DNA from: Enterobacter cloacae
GTDB lineage: Bacteria > Pseudomonadota > Gammaproteobacteria > Enterobacterales > Enterobacteriaceae
Reading direction: 5' to 3'
Assembly: GCF_011078175.1 (NCBI RefSeq)
Contig: NZ_JAALCJ010000003.1
Location: forward strand, 248,001 to 312,000
Length of the DNA: 64,000 nucleotides
The first letter of the stretch is position 1; every line of letters begins with the position of its first letter. Of the stretch, positions 35,440 to 43,879 are shown piece after piece. The translations under genes were made by a program, and so were the position numbers. The notes under the pieces were generated by a model. That model was not told where the DNA came from and made no database searches. It saw nothing but the letters and a program-made list of their open reading frames with translations.

Positions 35440-36855
35440 TTAACCCAGAATCGACCTCGGCTCCATAAACGCCCGAATCCCCCACTCGCCCATCTCGCGC
35501 CCCACGCCGGAGTGCTTAAACCCGCCAAACGGCGCTTTCGGTTCATGGGCCAGGGTATTCACCAGCACGCGACCGGAGACAATCTGCTGTGCCACGCGGC
35601 GCGCGCGGTCCACATCCCCGCCTAGCACCATCGCGCTCAGCCCGTACTCGGTGTCATTGGCAATGGCGACAGCCTCCGCCTCGTCACGATAGGGGATCAC
35701 GCACAGCACCGGGCCAAAAATCTCGTCGCGGGCAATCGTCATGTCATTATTTACGTCAGCAAACAGCGTCGGGCGCACAAACCAGCCGTCCTGCGTGCCC
35801 GCTGGCCGCCCTTCGCCTCCTGCCAGCAGCCGAGCGCCCGCGTCAAGCCCTTGACGAATATAACCCTGCACCCGTAGCCACTGCTTCTCGCTGACCATCG
35901 GGCCGACGTCCGTGGCACTGTCGCGCGGGTCACCGGATTTCACCGCCGCCACGGCCTGCGCCAGCGCGGTTTCGATTTCCGCTTTACGCGACTGCGGCAC
36001 CAGAATGCGTGTTCCGGCCACGCACGCCTGCCCGCTGTTCATAAACCCGGCCTGAATCACAAGCGGGACCGCCTGCGCTGCATCCACATCATCCAGCAGG
36101 ATCGTCGGCGATTTACCGCCCAGCTCCAGCGTCACGCGCTTAAAGCTTTCCGCCGCGTTACGCAGAATGGCCTTGCCAGTATTCGTCGAGCCGGTAAACG
36201 AGATTTTCGCCACGTCCGGATGGCGGCTGATGGTGTCCCCGACGATGTCACCGCGTCCGGTGACAATGTTAAACACGCCCGGCGGCAGAGCGGCATCGCG
36301 CAGCGCTTCGGTGACAATCCGGGTTTGCAGGGCACTCATTTCGCTCGGCTTAATCACTGCCGTACAGCCTGCCGCCAGCGCGACCGCCAGCTTGCCGCAG
36401 ATAAAACCCGCGTCGCTGTTCCACGGCGTAATGAGCCCGGCCACACCGAGCGGCGTCATCTGTACCGTCGCAGCTCCTGCGGTGGTCTCGAACTCAAACG
36501 CCTCCAGCGCCTCTATGGCCTGAGCAATCACCTCTGCCGGATAGCGTGCCATCCACGCCGAACGCGAGGCAGGCGCGCCGTACTCCTCGATGACAGCGTT
36601 CAGCAGTGCATCATGGCGAGCCGCCACGGCCGCGTGCATGCGTTTCAGCGCGGCGATGCGCTCTTGTTTCGACGTTTGCGACCACGCCGGAAACGCCGCC
36701 TTCGCCGCCGCAATGGCACGCCCGGCGTCAACCTCATCCGCCAGACGAACCTGGCCTATAACCTGCGCCGTCGCCGGGTTATACAAATCAAAACGTTCGG
36801 TGCCGTGCGGGGTAACAAACTCGCCGTTAATAAAAATCTGTTCGATCTGGTGCAT
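35440..36855 (-). CDS. NAD(P)-dependent aldehyde dehydrogenase
   Basis: 471 residues from the ATG at 36855, preceded by GAGGTTT; the frame is open 88 codons upstream across the divergent LysR gene without meaning. Glu245 (LELGGKSP) and Cys278 (NSGQACVAGTR) are in place, with VIGQVRLAD and PWNSDAGF. Substrate unknown; resembles betaine/benzaldehyde-type dehydrogenases. Divergent from a LysR gene 100 bases away, the usual regulator-target arrangement. Confidence 0.88.
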   Translation of the reverse strand: MHQIEQIFINGEFVTPHGTERFDLYNPATAQVIGQVRLADEVDAGRAIAAAKAAFPAWSQTSKQERIAALKRMHAAVAARHDALLNAVIEEYGAPASRSAWMARYPAEVIAQAIEALEAFEFETTAGAATVQMTPLGVAGLITPWNSDAGFICGKLAVALAAGCTAVIKPSEMSALQTRIVTEALRDAALPPGVFNIVTGRGDIVGDTISRHPDVAKISFTGSTNTGKAILRNAAESFKRVTLELGGKSPTILLDDVDAAQAVPLVIQAGFMNSGQACVAGTRILVPQSRKAEIETALAQAVAAVKSGDPRDSATDVGPMVSEKQWLRVQGYIRQGLDAGARLLAGGEGRPAGTQDGWFVRPTLFADVNNDMTIARDEIFGPVLCVIPYRDEAEAVAIANDTEYGLSAMVLGGDVDRARRVAQQIVSGRVLVNTLAHEPKAPFGGFKHSGVGREMGEWGIRAFMEPRSILG

Positions 36856-36955
36856 ATAAACCTCCTCAGGCTGTGTGAGCACAGTCTGGCACGGCTTCTC
36901 CATTGCGATAATCCACGCTATGCTGCAAGGGTTGTTTCGATTTTCAGGATAATCT

Positions 36956-37858
36956 ATGCATCGTTCAGGTCTGACAGAGCTGGAAGTGGTGATGGCCGTG
37001 GTGCGGCGCGGCAGTTTTCGCGGCGCAGCGCAGGAGCTCGGGATGTCCGCGACGGCGGTGAGTAATGCCATCGCCGGGCTGGAGAGCCGCCTTGAGACTC
37101 GCCTCTTTAACCGCACCACCCGCAGCGTAGCGCTTACGGACGCCGGGCAGCGCTACGTGGCGCGCGTGGGTCCGGCCTTGCAGGAAATCCGCCTCGCGGG
37201 TGAGGAGATCCACAGCGACACCGGGGAACCTGCCGGAACGCTGCGTCTGAACGTGCCGAATCATATCGGCTCGCTTTTTCTCGACCAGCTGCTGATCGAC
37301 TTTATGATCCGCTACCCGAAAATGCGCGTGGAGATCGTCAGTGAAGCACGCATGATCGACATCGTCGCCGAAGGCTATGACGCGGGGATCCGCCTCGAAG
37401 AGTCCGTCCCGCAGGACATGATCGCCGTGCCGCTGACCGGGGAGATCCGCCAGCTCGTCACCGCCACGCCAGTTTACTTTGCACGTCACGGCATCCCGCA
37501 AACGCCGGACGATCTGCTGCAACATCAGGGGATCGGCATGCGCATGGCCCACGGCGGGATCTACCGCTGGGAGCTGGCCCGTCGGGGGGAGACGTACGCG
37601 CTTGCCGTGCCGCCGCGCTTTGCGACGTCCGATCTTTTCGCCTCGATCCGCGCCGTAAAAGCGGGATTAGGTGTGGGATTTTTGCCGGAACTGTATATAC
37701 GGGAAGAGCTTGAGAGTGGGGAACTGGTGAGCGTGCTAAACGACTGGACGCAGCCGTTTGCCGGGCTGCGCCTGTATTACCCGGGCCATCGCCACGTCCC
37801 GCCTGGATTACGGGCGCTGGTGGCGATGATCCGCGAGCGCGGCATTATTCCAGGTTAG
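36956..37858 (+). CDS. LysR-family regulator, probably of the divergent aldehyde dehydrogenase
   Basis: 300 residues: helix-turn-helix in residues 1-60 (RGSFRGAAQELGMSATAVSNAIAGLESRL) and a substrate-binding domain (EPAGTLRLNVPNHIGSLFLD, RLEESVPQDMIAVPL) of the CrgA-like subgroup. It faces the dehydrogenase gene. Its 3' end overlaps the convergent gene by 14 bases. Confidence 0.88.
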   Translation: MHRSGLTELEVVMAVVRRGSFRGAAQELGMSATAVSNAIAGLESRLETRLFNRTTRSVALTDAGQRYVARVGPALQEIRLAGEEIHSDTGEPAGTLRLNVPNHIGSLFLDQLLIDFMIRYPKMRVEIVSEARMIDIVAEGYDAGIRLEESVPQDMIAVPLTGEIRQLVTATPVYFARHGIPQTPDDLLQHQGIGMRMAHGGIYRWELARRGETYALAVPPRFATSDLFASIRAVKAGLGVGFLPELYIREELESGELVSVLNDWTQPFAGLRLYYPGHRHVPPGLRALVAMIRERGIIPG

Positions 37859-38324
37859 CTTTATTCAACCCGTAAGCCGCATCCAGCGAGCCCGGCGCCA
37901 TGCGGGAGGTGATACCCAGACGGTTCCAGGCGTTAATCGCCACGATGGCGAAGTTCAGCTCTGAAATTTCGACGTCCGAGAAGTGCTCCGCCACGCTGCG
38001 GTACAGGGCATCGCTCACGCCATGCACGCCAATCTGCGTCAGCGCTTCGGTAAAGGCCAGCGCGGCTTTTTCGCGGGCGCTGAACAGCGGGGATTCACGC
38101 CAGGCCGCCAGATGGTACAGGCGCAGCTCGCGTTCGCCGGCAATTTTGGCCTCTTTCGAATGCATATCCAGGCAGAAGGTACAGCCGTTCAGCTGCGACA
38201 CGCGAATGTCGATCAGGTGCTTCAGCGCCGGGTCGATAGAGGTTTTCGCTACCTCCATGCTCAGGGCAGACAGCGCGTTAGCGAGGGCAGGTGTAACTTT
38301 ATGATGGTTGACGCGAGTGCTCAT
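37845..38324 (-). CDS. AhpD-like carboxymuconolactone-decarboxylase-family protein
   Basis: 159 residues from the ATG at 38324 (GAGGAAAGAC upstream). Carries the peroxidase-type motif NGCTFCLDMHSKEA (Cys48, Cys51, His55) of AhpD/YciW-like alkylhydroperoxidase-fold proteins. Likely a thiol-based peroxide or small-molecule reductase. Divergent, 102 bases away, from a MocR-type regulator gene, which probably controls it. Confidence 0.85.
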   Translation of the reverse strand: MSTRVNHHKVTPALANALSALSMEVAKTSIDPALKHLIDIRVSQLNGCTFCLDMHSKEAKIAGERELRLYHLAAWRESPLFSAREKAALAFTEALTQIGVHGVSDALYRSVAEHFSDVEISELNFAIVAINAWNRLGITSRMAPGSLDAAYGLNKANLE

Positions 38325-38426
38325 TGTCTTTCCTCTTTTTTGTGCGGCATCGGTGATGCGATGAGGCAAATCTACGCCGTTCATGACATAGTAAAAAGAC
38401 ACAAAAATCGTGAAATGAGGTAGGAC

Positions 38427-39815
38427 ATGAAGCCGGGCTATCACGAGATCTATTCCCGCTATCGCGACAATATTACGCGCGGCGTGCTGAAGCCGGGCGA
38501 CAAAGTGCCCGCTATCCGCGTGCTGGCCGAAGAGCTGAAGGTGGCGCGTAAAACGGTCGAAACGGCGTATGCCATTCTGACGGGTGAAGGGTATCTGGTC
38601 AGCCAGGGCGCGCGCGGCACGCGGGTCAACCCGGATTTACTGTTGCCGGCCAGTCCTGCCCCGGCGGAACAATCTACCGGTACGCTTCCGGCATCGCTTA
38701 TCAGCCAGCGCGAGCGGGCGGGGTATCTGCGACCCGGCATCCCTGCCCTCGACAGCTTTCCGTATAAAAAATGGCTGCTGCTGGCGGGCCAGGCGACGCG
38801 TGCCATGCGTCAGGAAGAAATGCTTAACCCGCCCGTCCTGGGCTGGTACCCGCTGCGCCAGGCCATCGCCAGCTACCTTAATATCTCGCGCGGCTTGTCC
38901 TGCACCGCCGGGCAGGTGCTCATCACCAGCGGCTATAGCGGTAGCCTGCGCCTGATCCTCGACACCCTCGCCAGCCGCAGCGACAAAGTGGTGTTTGAAG
39001 ATCCGGGCTATTTTATGGGCCAGCAGCTCCTGAAGCGGATCGTGCCGCGCCTGCACACGGTGCCGGTCGATCGTTCTGGTATGGATACGGAATACCTGCT
39101 CCGTTACCACCGCGATGCCCGCTTTGCCATCGTCACGCCGTCGCACCAGAGCCCGCTGGCGGTCACGCTCTCCCTGCCGCGTAAACAGCAGCTGCTCGAC
39201 TGGGCCGCCCAGAACGACGCGTGGATTATTGAAGACGATTACGACGGGGAATTTCACTACACCCGCAAGGTATTGCCGTCGCTGAAAAGCCTCGACCAGC
39301 ACGAACGGGTGATCTTTATGGGCACCTTCAGCAAAACCATCATGCCGTCGCTGCGCATGGGCTACGTGGTCATGCCCGCCAGCACCGTCGGGGCGTTTAC
39401 CGACTGCGCAGACATCACCACCAGCGGCCAGCCGGTGCTGACGCAAAAGATCCTCACCGCGTTTCTCAACGAAGGGCATTTTTTTCGCCACCTCAAGAAG
39501 ATGCGCGCCCTCTATCAGACCCGCCGCGACTGGATGATTGCCGCCCTGCGTGAGGTCTATGGAGACCTGTTCTTCACCGAACAAAACGACGGCGGGATGC
39601 ATATTGTCGCGTTCCTCACAAAGGGAAGCGCGGACCGGGAGATTGCCCGCTGCTGGCAGGAACACCAGCTCCAGGTAAATGCCCTCTCGGCGTGGTATCA
39701 CGGCTCGGGCAAACGCTACGGGCTGGTGATGGGCTACAACAACGTGCGGACGTATCAGGAGGCTGTGGATTTACTGGAAAGACCGAAACGGCAGACGTTT
39801 GAGCTGTTGAGCTGA
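38427..39815 (+). CDS. MocR-type regulator (GntR helix-turn-helix fused to aminotransferase-like domain)
   Basis: 462 residues: GntR winged helix (residues ~1-75; GDKVPAIRVLAEELKVARKTVETAYAIL) joined to a class I aminotransferase-fold domain (~105-460) with the PLP lysine in FMGTFSKTIMPSLRMGYVV. MocR proteins use PLP as effector or cofactor (PdxR, GabR). Start at 38427 is supported by GAGGTAGGAC. Divergent from the AhpD-like gene. It is not close to E. coli YjiR despite the general neighbourhood. Confidence 0.9.
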   Translation: MKPGYHEIYSRYRDNITRGVLKPGDKVPAIRVLAEELKVARKTVETAYAILTGEGYLVSQGARGTRVNPDLLLPASPAPAEQSTGTLPASLISQRERAGYLRPGIPALDSFPYKKWLLLAGQATRAMRQEEMLNPPVLGWYPLRQAIASYLNISRGLSCTAGQVLITSGYSGSLRLILDTLASRSDKVVFEDPGYFMGQQLLKRIVPRLHTVPVDRSGMDTEYLLRYHRDARFAIVTPSHQSPLAVTLSLPRKQQLLDWAAQNDAWIIEDDYDGEFHYTRKVLPSLKSLDQHERVIFMGTFSKTIMPSLRMGYVVMPASTVGAFTDCADITTSGQPVLTQKILTAFLNEGHFFRHLKKMRALYQTRRDWMIAALREVYGDLFFTEQNDGGMHIVAFLTKGSADREIARCWQEHQLQVNALSAWYHGSGKRYGLVMGYNNVRTYQEAVDLLERPKRQTFELLS

Positions 39816-39819
39816 ACAT

Positions 39820-39869
39820 CGCCGGGTGGCGGCTGCGCCTTACCCGGCTTACGTAGCGCCACCGGGCAT
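39820..39869. repeat. REP element between convergent genes
   Basis: GCCGGGTGGCGGCTGCGCCTTACCCGGC followed by TTACGTAGCGCCACCGGGC. Standard REP unit pair, 11 bases before the stop of the TonB receptor gene on the other strand. Confidence 0.82.
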
Positions 39870-39880
39870 GGGCTAATGGC

Positions 39881-41971
39881 TCAGAACTTCCATGAAACGC
39901 TGCCCACAATGCTGCGCTCTGCACCGAAGTAGCAGTAAGAGAGCGAGTTACACGCCGCGACGTAGCTTTTGTCCGTCAGGTTATTGACGTTCAGCTGCGC
40001 GCTCACGCCCGTGAGCCCGACTTTCGACAGGTCATACCCCACGGTCATATCCACCAGCGTGTACGACGGAAGCGTATGGGTGTTTTGGCGATCGCTGGCG
40101 ATCCCGTTGACATAGCGCACGCCGGAGCCGATGGTCAGGCCGTCCAGCGGGCCGGTTTTGACGTCGTAGCTTACCCAGGCGCTGGCCATGTTACGCGGCG
40201 CATAAACGGCGCGCTTGCCCTCCTCTTCCGGGCTGCTCTTCTTGTAGCGAATATCCGTGTAGGTGTACGCCGCCTGCATCCGCAGGCTGTCGGTCAGTTG
40301 ACCAATCGCCTCCAGCTCAACGCCTTCGGATTCGATTTCACCGATGGAACGGTACGGATCGGTCGGCTCCTCCTTGGTGGCAATGTTCTTCTGGTTGATG
40401 CGGAACACCGAGGCGCTGAACTGGCTGTTCATCCCCTCCGGCTCATACTTCACGCCCGCTTCCCACTGCTTGCCCTTCATCGGGTCCAAAATGTTGCCCT
40501 GCTCGTCGGCAAAGCTGGTCGGCGTAAAGGCGGTGGAGTAGCTGACGTACGGCGCGACGCCATTATCAAACAGATACAGCAACGCCGCGCGGCTGCTGAA
40601 GTTGTTTTTATCCAGATCGCTGCGGGTATGGTTGAAGTTGTCGACGTTCGACACGCTCACCTGGTCGTAACGCCCGCCCAGCGTGAGGCGCCAGCGGTCA
40701 ATGGACATCTGATCCTGTAGGTAGTAGCCGGTCTGGCGAAGCTTATGTTTTTCCCTGCTGTACTGGGTGATGTCGTCCGGCTTTGCGCCGTAAACAGGAT
40801 GGAAAGCGTCAATCGGCGGGAAGCCGCCGTAGTAGCCGGTAACGTTGTTGGTGCGGTCCTGATAGTCCATGCCAATCAGCACGCGGTGATTCACCGCCCC
40901 GGTATCGAAGCTGCCGTCGACCTGGTTATCCAGGGTGATGGCGTTCATCTTCTCGTCGGAGCCGGAATAGCCGCGGTTCAGCTCGGTGTCATTCAGCCAC
41001 CCTGCGGCATACACCTGGTTCAGCTCGACTTTGGTGTGCAGGTAACGCAGCTTCTGGCGTACGGACCAGCCGCTGTCAAACAGGTGCTCAATGTTATAGC
41101 CGACCATATTTTCCCGACGATCGTACTTGTCGTAATCGTCTTCACCTTCAAAAAAGGTATTGGAGATTTTCTTACCGCCGTGCGGTACAACGGTGCCGTC
41201 ATACGGCAGGCCGGAGTGGCTACCGCCTTCCGGATCGCGGTGCAGGTAGGCCATCAGATCCAGACGGGTATTATCGGTGATACGCCAGGTCAGGCTCGGC
41301 ATCAGCGCGTAACGCTCTTCCTTCAGCGGATCGAACTGGGAATCGGCATAGCGGGTCATTCCACTAAGACGCACCGCCAGACGGTCGTTATCATCAACCG
41401 GGCCGGTGACGTCGAACATCGCTCCACGCTGGCTATTATTCCCGGCGAAGAGCTTGATCTCCCCACCAGGATCGAACGACGGCTTACGGGAGGTGAGCGC
41501 CACAATCCCGCCCGGTGATGAACGGCCATAGAGCACGGAGGCCGGTCCGCGCACGACTTCGATACTGTCCAGGAACCACGGATCAACCACCAGCGAGCTG
41601 TGGGAGTTGGTGTCGCCCATCATCTTCAGGCCGTCGAGGTAAACGTTGTCCAGGCTGCCGTCCGAGAACCCGCGCAGTACTATGTAGTCAAAGCGATTAG
41701 ATGCACCAATCTGGTTGCTGTAGACCCCCGGCGTGTAGCTCACGGCCTGACGCACGCTGGTTGCGCCCTGCTCTTCGAACTGCTCGCGGGTGACGATAGA
41801 GACCGACTGCGGGGTTTCAATATCCGGCGTTTCAATCTTGGTAGCCGCAGACTGCATCTGCGACGTCACCACCACGGTGTCAATTTTTTGGGCATCCTGC
41901 GCCAGTAAAGGAAAAGCGACGCTACCGGTAACCCATCCTACCAGTAATGCCAGACGCGATTTAGCAAACAT
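39881..41971 (-). CDS. TonB-dependent outer-membrane siderophore receptor (hydroxamate-type)
   Basis: 696 residues with signal peptide (MFAKSRLALLVGWVTGSVAF, cleavage after LLAQ ~25), a TonB box IDTVVVTSQ (~30-38), a plug domain (~48-160; TPQSVSIVTREQFEEQG, EVVRGPASVLYGRSSPGG) and a 22-strand barrel ending in Phe (GSVSWKF). Two cysteines near the end (AACNSLSYCYFG) match the C-terminal disulfide seen in FhuA/FoxA-type receptors, so ferrichrome or ferrioxamine is a plausible ligand. A Fur-box candidate precedes it and a PchR-type AraC gene lies upstream on the same strand. Confidence 0.88.
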   Translation of the reverse strand: MFAKSRLALLVGWVTGSVAFPLLAQDAQKIDTVVVTSQMQSAATKIETPDIETPQSVSIVTREQFEEQGATSVRQAVSYTPGVYSNQIGASNRFDYIVLRGFSDGSLDNVYLDGLKMMGDTNSHSSLVVDPWFLDSIEVVRGPASVLYGRSSPGGIVALTSRKPSFDPGGEIKLFAGNNSQRGAMFDVTGPVDDNDRLAVRLSGMTRYADSQFDPLKEERYALMPSLTWRITDNTRLDLMAYLHRDPEGGSHSGLPYDGTVVPHGGKKISNTFFEGEDDYDKYDRRENMVGYNIEHLFDSGWSVRQKLRYLHTKVELNQVYAAGWLNDTELNRGYSGSDEKMNAITLDNQVDGSFDTGAVNHRVLIGMDYQDRTNNVTGYYGGFPPIDAFHPVYGAKPDDITQYSREKHKLRQTGYYLQDQMSIDRWRLTLGGRYDQVSVSNVDNFNHTRSDLDKNNFSSRAALLYLFDNGVAPYVSYSTAFTPTSFADEQGNILDPMKGKQWEAGVKYEPEGMNSQFSASVFRINQKNIATKEEPTDPYRSIGEIESEGVELEAIGQLTDSLRMQAAYTYTDIRYKKSSPEEEGKRAVYAPRNMASAWVSYDVKTGPLDGLTIGSGVRYVNGIASDRQNTHTLPSYTLVDMTVGYDLSKVGLTGVSAQLNVNNLTDKSYVAACNSLSYCYFGAERSIVGSVSWKF

Positions 41972-41997
41972 AACCCTCTCCAGAGATACTTCTTATT

Positions 41998-42016
41998 GTT
42001 AATAAGAATTATTACC
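41998..42016 (-). promoter_or_regulatory. Fur-box candidate of the TonB receptor gene
   Basis: On the minus strand GGTAATAATTCTTATTAAC, 27 bases ahead of the receptor ATG. It matches the 19-base Fur consensus GATAATGATAATCATTATC at 13 positions by hand. Iron repression is expected for this gene class. Confidence 0.55.
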
Positions 42017-42110
42017 TTTTTGAGAGTGCAAACAGCTATGCGCGCCGCCAGGTTATGTATGCGCGATGCTAAACCGCACGGGATACGTTCGCGCAATGGA
42101 CGAAATTACG

Positions 42111-43064
42111 TTAGCGGAGTTTTCGCACGTCACCCGGCGAAACGCCGTAATGACGACGAAACGCGGTGGCGAAGTTGGTGGCATGCTGATACCCGCACAT
42201 CCAGGCCGCCTGCTGTACGCTGTGGCCTTCCAGCAGATAGCGACGCGCCAGCGCAAGTCGACAGTCGCGGAGATAATCGAAGAGCGTGCAGCCGTAGCGC
42301 TGGCGAAACTTGCTGCGCAGGCTGCTGGGGCTCATTGCAGCAAGGGCTGCCAGCTGCGCGAGAGTATGATCCCGCTCAGGAGACTGTTCCAGCATGCTCC
42401 GCACGCGTTCCAGGCGCGCATGATCAGGGCGGCTCGGGCAAGGCTGCTGGCGCTGGTTGAGGCCATGGCCGAGCAGCTGGTACATCAGCCCCTCCAGCAA
42501 TAGCTTACGCGAGAGCACGCTTACCCCCTGTCGCTGCGCGTGCAGAATACCTGACATAACAAACTCGGGAACGTGCCAGACAAACGCGAGTGTATTCAGG
42601 TTTTGCCATTCCAGCAGCAACGACTCAAGCAGGGCTTCCCTTCCGGCAACGTGCGGGTATACGCCAAACGAGAGCGTTTTCAGCGAGCTGTCGGCATCGT
42701 GACGCGCGCTCATCACCCGATCTTCACTCAGACGTGAGCTGAACGCCATGCCGGAACGAACGTGATAATCGATGCCATCGAGCACGAGCGTAACGCACCC
42801 TTCCAGCACCACCAGCATATAAAGCGGGCTGCTGTGGCGAGAAGTTGTTTCATAGGGCTGTAAAACATGCACGTCGGAATGGGTCAGTGAAATGCCGGAC
42901 GAGAGCGTCATCTCTTCAACATTCCCCTGCAACACGGGGCTGCCGCTAACCTGCGCATCGTTTAACTGGGGGAAACGGTAGTCGATGCCGTAGCGCTCGC
43001 CGAATACCTGAAAATCTTCAACAAAAAATATGCGTTTCGCTGATGTATTTTCATTCTGGAGCAT
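42111..43064 (-). CDS. AraC-family siderophore-responsive activator, PchR/FoxR-like
   Basis: 317 residues: a long effector domain and a C-terminal AraC domain (~215-317; HTLAQLAALAAMSPSSLRSKF, CLFDYLRDCRL-like TLFDYLRDCRLALARRYLL, AAWMCGYQHATNFATAFRRHYG). Same size and layout as PchR, AlcR and FoxR, which activate the neighbouring receptor when its siderophore is bound. The receptor gene lies 139 bases downstream on the same strand. Confidence 0.85.
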   Translation of the reverse strand: MLQNENTSAKRIFFVEDFQVFGERYGIDYRFPQLNDAQVSGSPVLQGNVEEMTLSSGISLTHSDVHVLQPYETTSRHSSPLYMLVVLEGCVTLVLDGIDYHVRSGMAFSSRLSEDRVMSARHDADSSLKTLSFGVYPHVAGREALLESLLLEWQNLNTLAFVWHVPEFVMSGILHAQRQGVSVLSRKLLLEGLMYQLLGHGLNQRQQPCPSRPDHARLERVRSMLEQSPERDHTLAQLAALAAMSPSSLRSKFRQRYGCTLFDYLRDCRLALARRYLLEGHSVQQAAWMCGYQHATNFATAFRRHYGVSPGDVRKLR

Positions 43065-43150
43065 AGGTTGGAGCCTGCATCGTTAAAAGGACAGGCAAAA
43101 CAGTACCATCCCTTCGCAAGGGCAGCAATCATCGCGCGCACACACTATTA

Positions 43151-43201
43151 CGCTCCGGACAAAGCCGGAGCGAAGGCGTATATTTCCTTGCGGGAAATAT
43201 A
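43151..43201 (-). terminator. Two hairpins downstream of the DUF2171 gene
   Basis: TATATTTCC (43179-43187) pairs with GGAAATATA (43193-43201), and CGCTCCGG (43151-43158) pairs with CCGGAGCG (43165-43172). Both lie right after the stop of the minus-strand DUF2171 gene. Confidence 0.55.
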
Positions 43202-43202
43202 T

Positions 43203-43436
43203 TTATGCTTCCTGCCACTCAGCAAAAACCTCTTTATGGTTTTTGGTCAGGACTACTTTATTATCTTCGACCTTATCGACCCAGCCGAGAGGAATAAAAT
43301 GGTGTTTCCCGCCCGATTCCGGATCGCTCTTCGCAAGCTTGATACGCTCGCCATCAAGATGGTCAACAACCCCGACGTGCGTTCCGCAGCTGGCGACAAC
43401 CTGAGTGTGATCCTTAATTGCGCTTTTATCTACCAT
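43203..43436 (-). CDS. DUF2171 family small protein
   Basis: 77 residues from the ATG at 43436, chosen because AGGAG lies at proper spacing; the ATG two codons earlier is one base from it and a 105-codon frame further up has no ribosome site. KDHTQVVASCGTHVGVVDHLDG and IPLGWVDKVEDNKVVLTKNH are a PRC-barrel-like small beta fold typical of DUF2171. Stress-type or storage-related function is suspected for the family, not shown. Divergent from the small gene at 43656. Confidence 0.85.
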   Translation of the reverse strand: MVDKSAIKDHTQVVASCGTHVGVVDHLDGERIKLAKSDPESGGKHHFIPLGWVDKVEDNKVVLTKNHKEVFAEWQEA

Positions 43437-43655
43437 AATCATTCTCCTGTTTCGGTTATTTGCCTGTTGCACGAAATTAACTGTAGCGCATAAATTCAGG
43501 CTTAAAAGGCGTATTAGCATTTTGAAACATCATTGACAGAATCGAATATTATGTCTATTTAGCGCCGAATTAAAAAAATAAGAATGAGATGAATTATTAC
43601 CGGCTGATTAATTCCCGTTCATAATTAAATTATCGCAACCAACGAGGAGGTATTT
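43437..43655. promoter_or_regulatory. AT-rich divergent promoter region
   Basis: 219 bases between two small divergent genes. Poly-A/T steps (AATTAAAAAAATAAG) and CATAATTAAATTATC are seen; strong GAGGAGG stands ahead of the ATG at 43656. No operator recognised. Confidence 0.4.
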
Positions 43656-43841
43656 ATGACGATTCGCAACAATCGGGCAGAAATTTCGCTGGCTCTTGGT
43701 GAAGCGGTTTTAGACATCGTGCAAAAAGGCCATGAACTATCGCGAGAAAATCTCGCCCAGGCGATGAAAATCAAAGCGGAGAAAGAGCGCGATGATGAGC
43801 GGCTTCTTAACTACTGGAAGGCCTGTAATATGCTGGTTTGA
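43656..43841 (+). CDS. 61-residue small protein, possibly YmgB/AriR-like
   Basis: 61 residues, mostly helical and charged, with an excellent ribosome site (GAGGAGG) and ATG. The segment EISLALGEAVLDIVQKGHELSRENLAQAM loosely resembles the dimer helix of YmgB/AriR-type biofilm/acid-stress connectors (residues ~9-37). That resemblance is weak; a real but uncharacterised small protein is certain enough from its ribosome site and isolated position. Followed by a perfect palindrome that acts as terminator. Confidence 0.65.
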   Translation: MTIRNNRAEISLALGEAVLDIVQKGHELSRENLAQAMKIKAEKERDDERLLNYWKACNMLV

Positions 43842-43846
43842 ACGTA

Positions 43847-43873
43847 GCGGCGTTTAGCCAGGCTAAACGCCGC
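43847..43873. terminator. Perfect 27-base palindromic hairpin between convergent genes
   Basis: GCGGCGTTTAGCC-A-GGCTAAACGCCGC: 13-base arms around one base. Sits between the 61-residue gene stop and the roxA-like stop (7 bases away). Likely a shared terminator though T-runs are short. Confidence 0.75.
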
Positions 43874-43879
43874 CTTCTG

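Noticed and set aside
38427..39815. E. coli yjiR
   Set aside because: Same MocR architecture and neighbourhood, but the N-terminal helix-turn-helix sequence differs clearly from the YjiR I remember.
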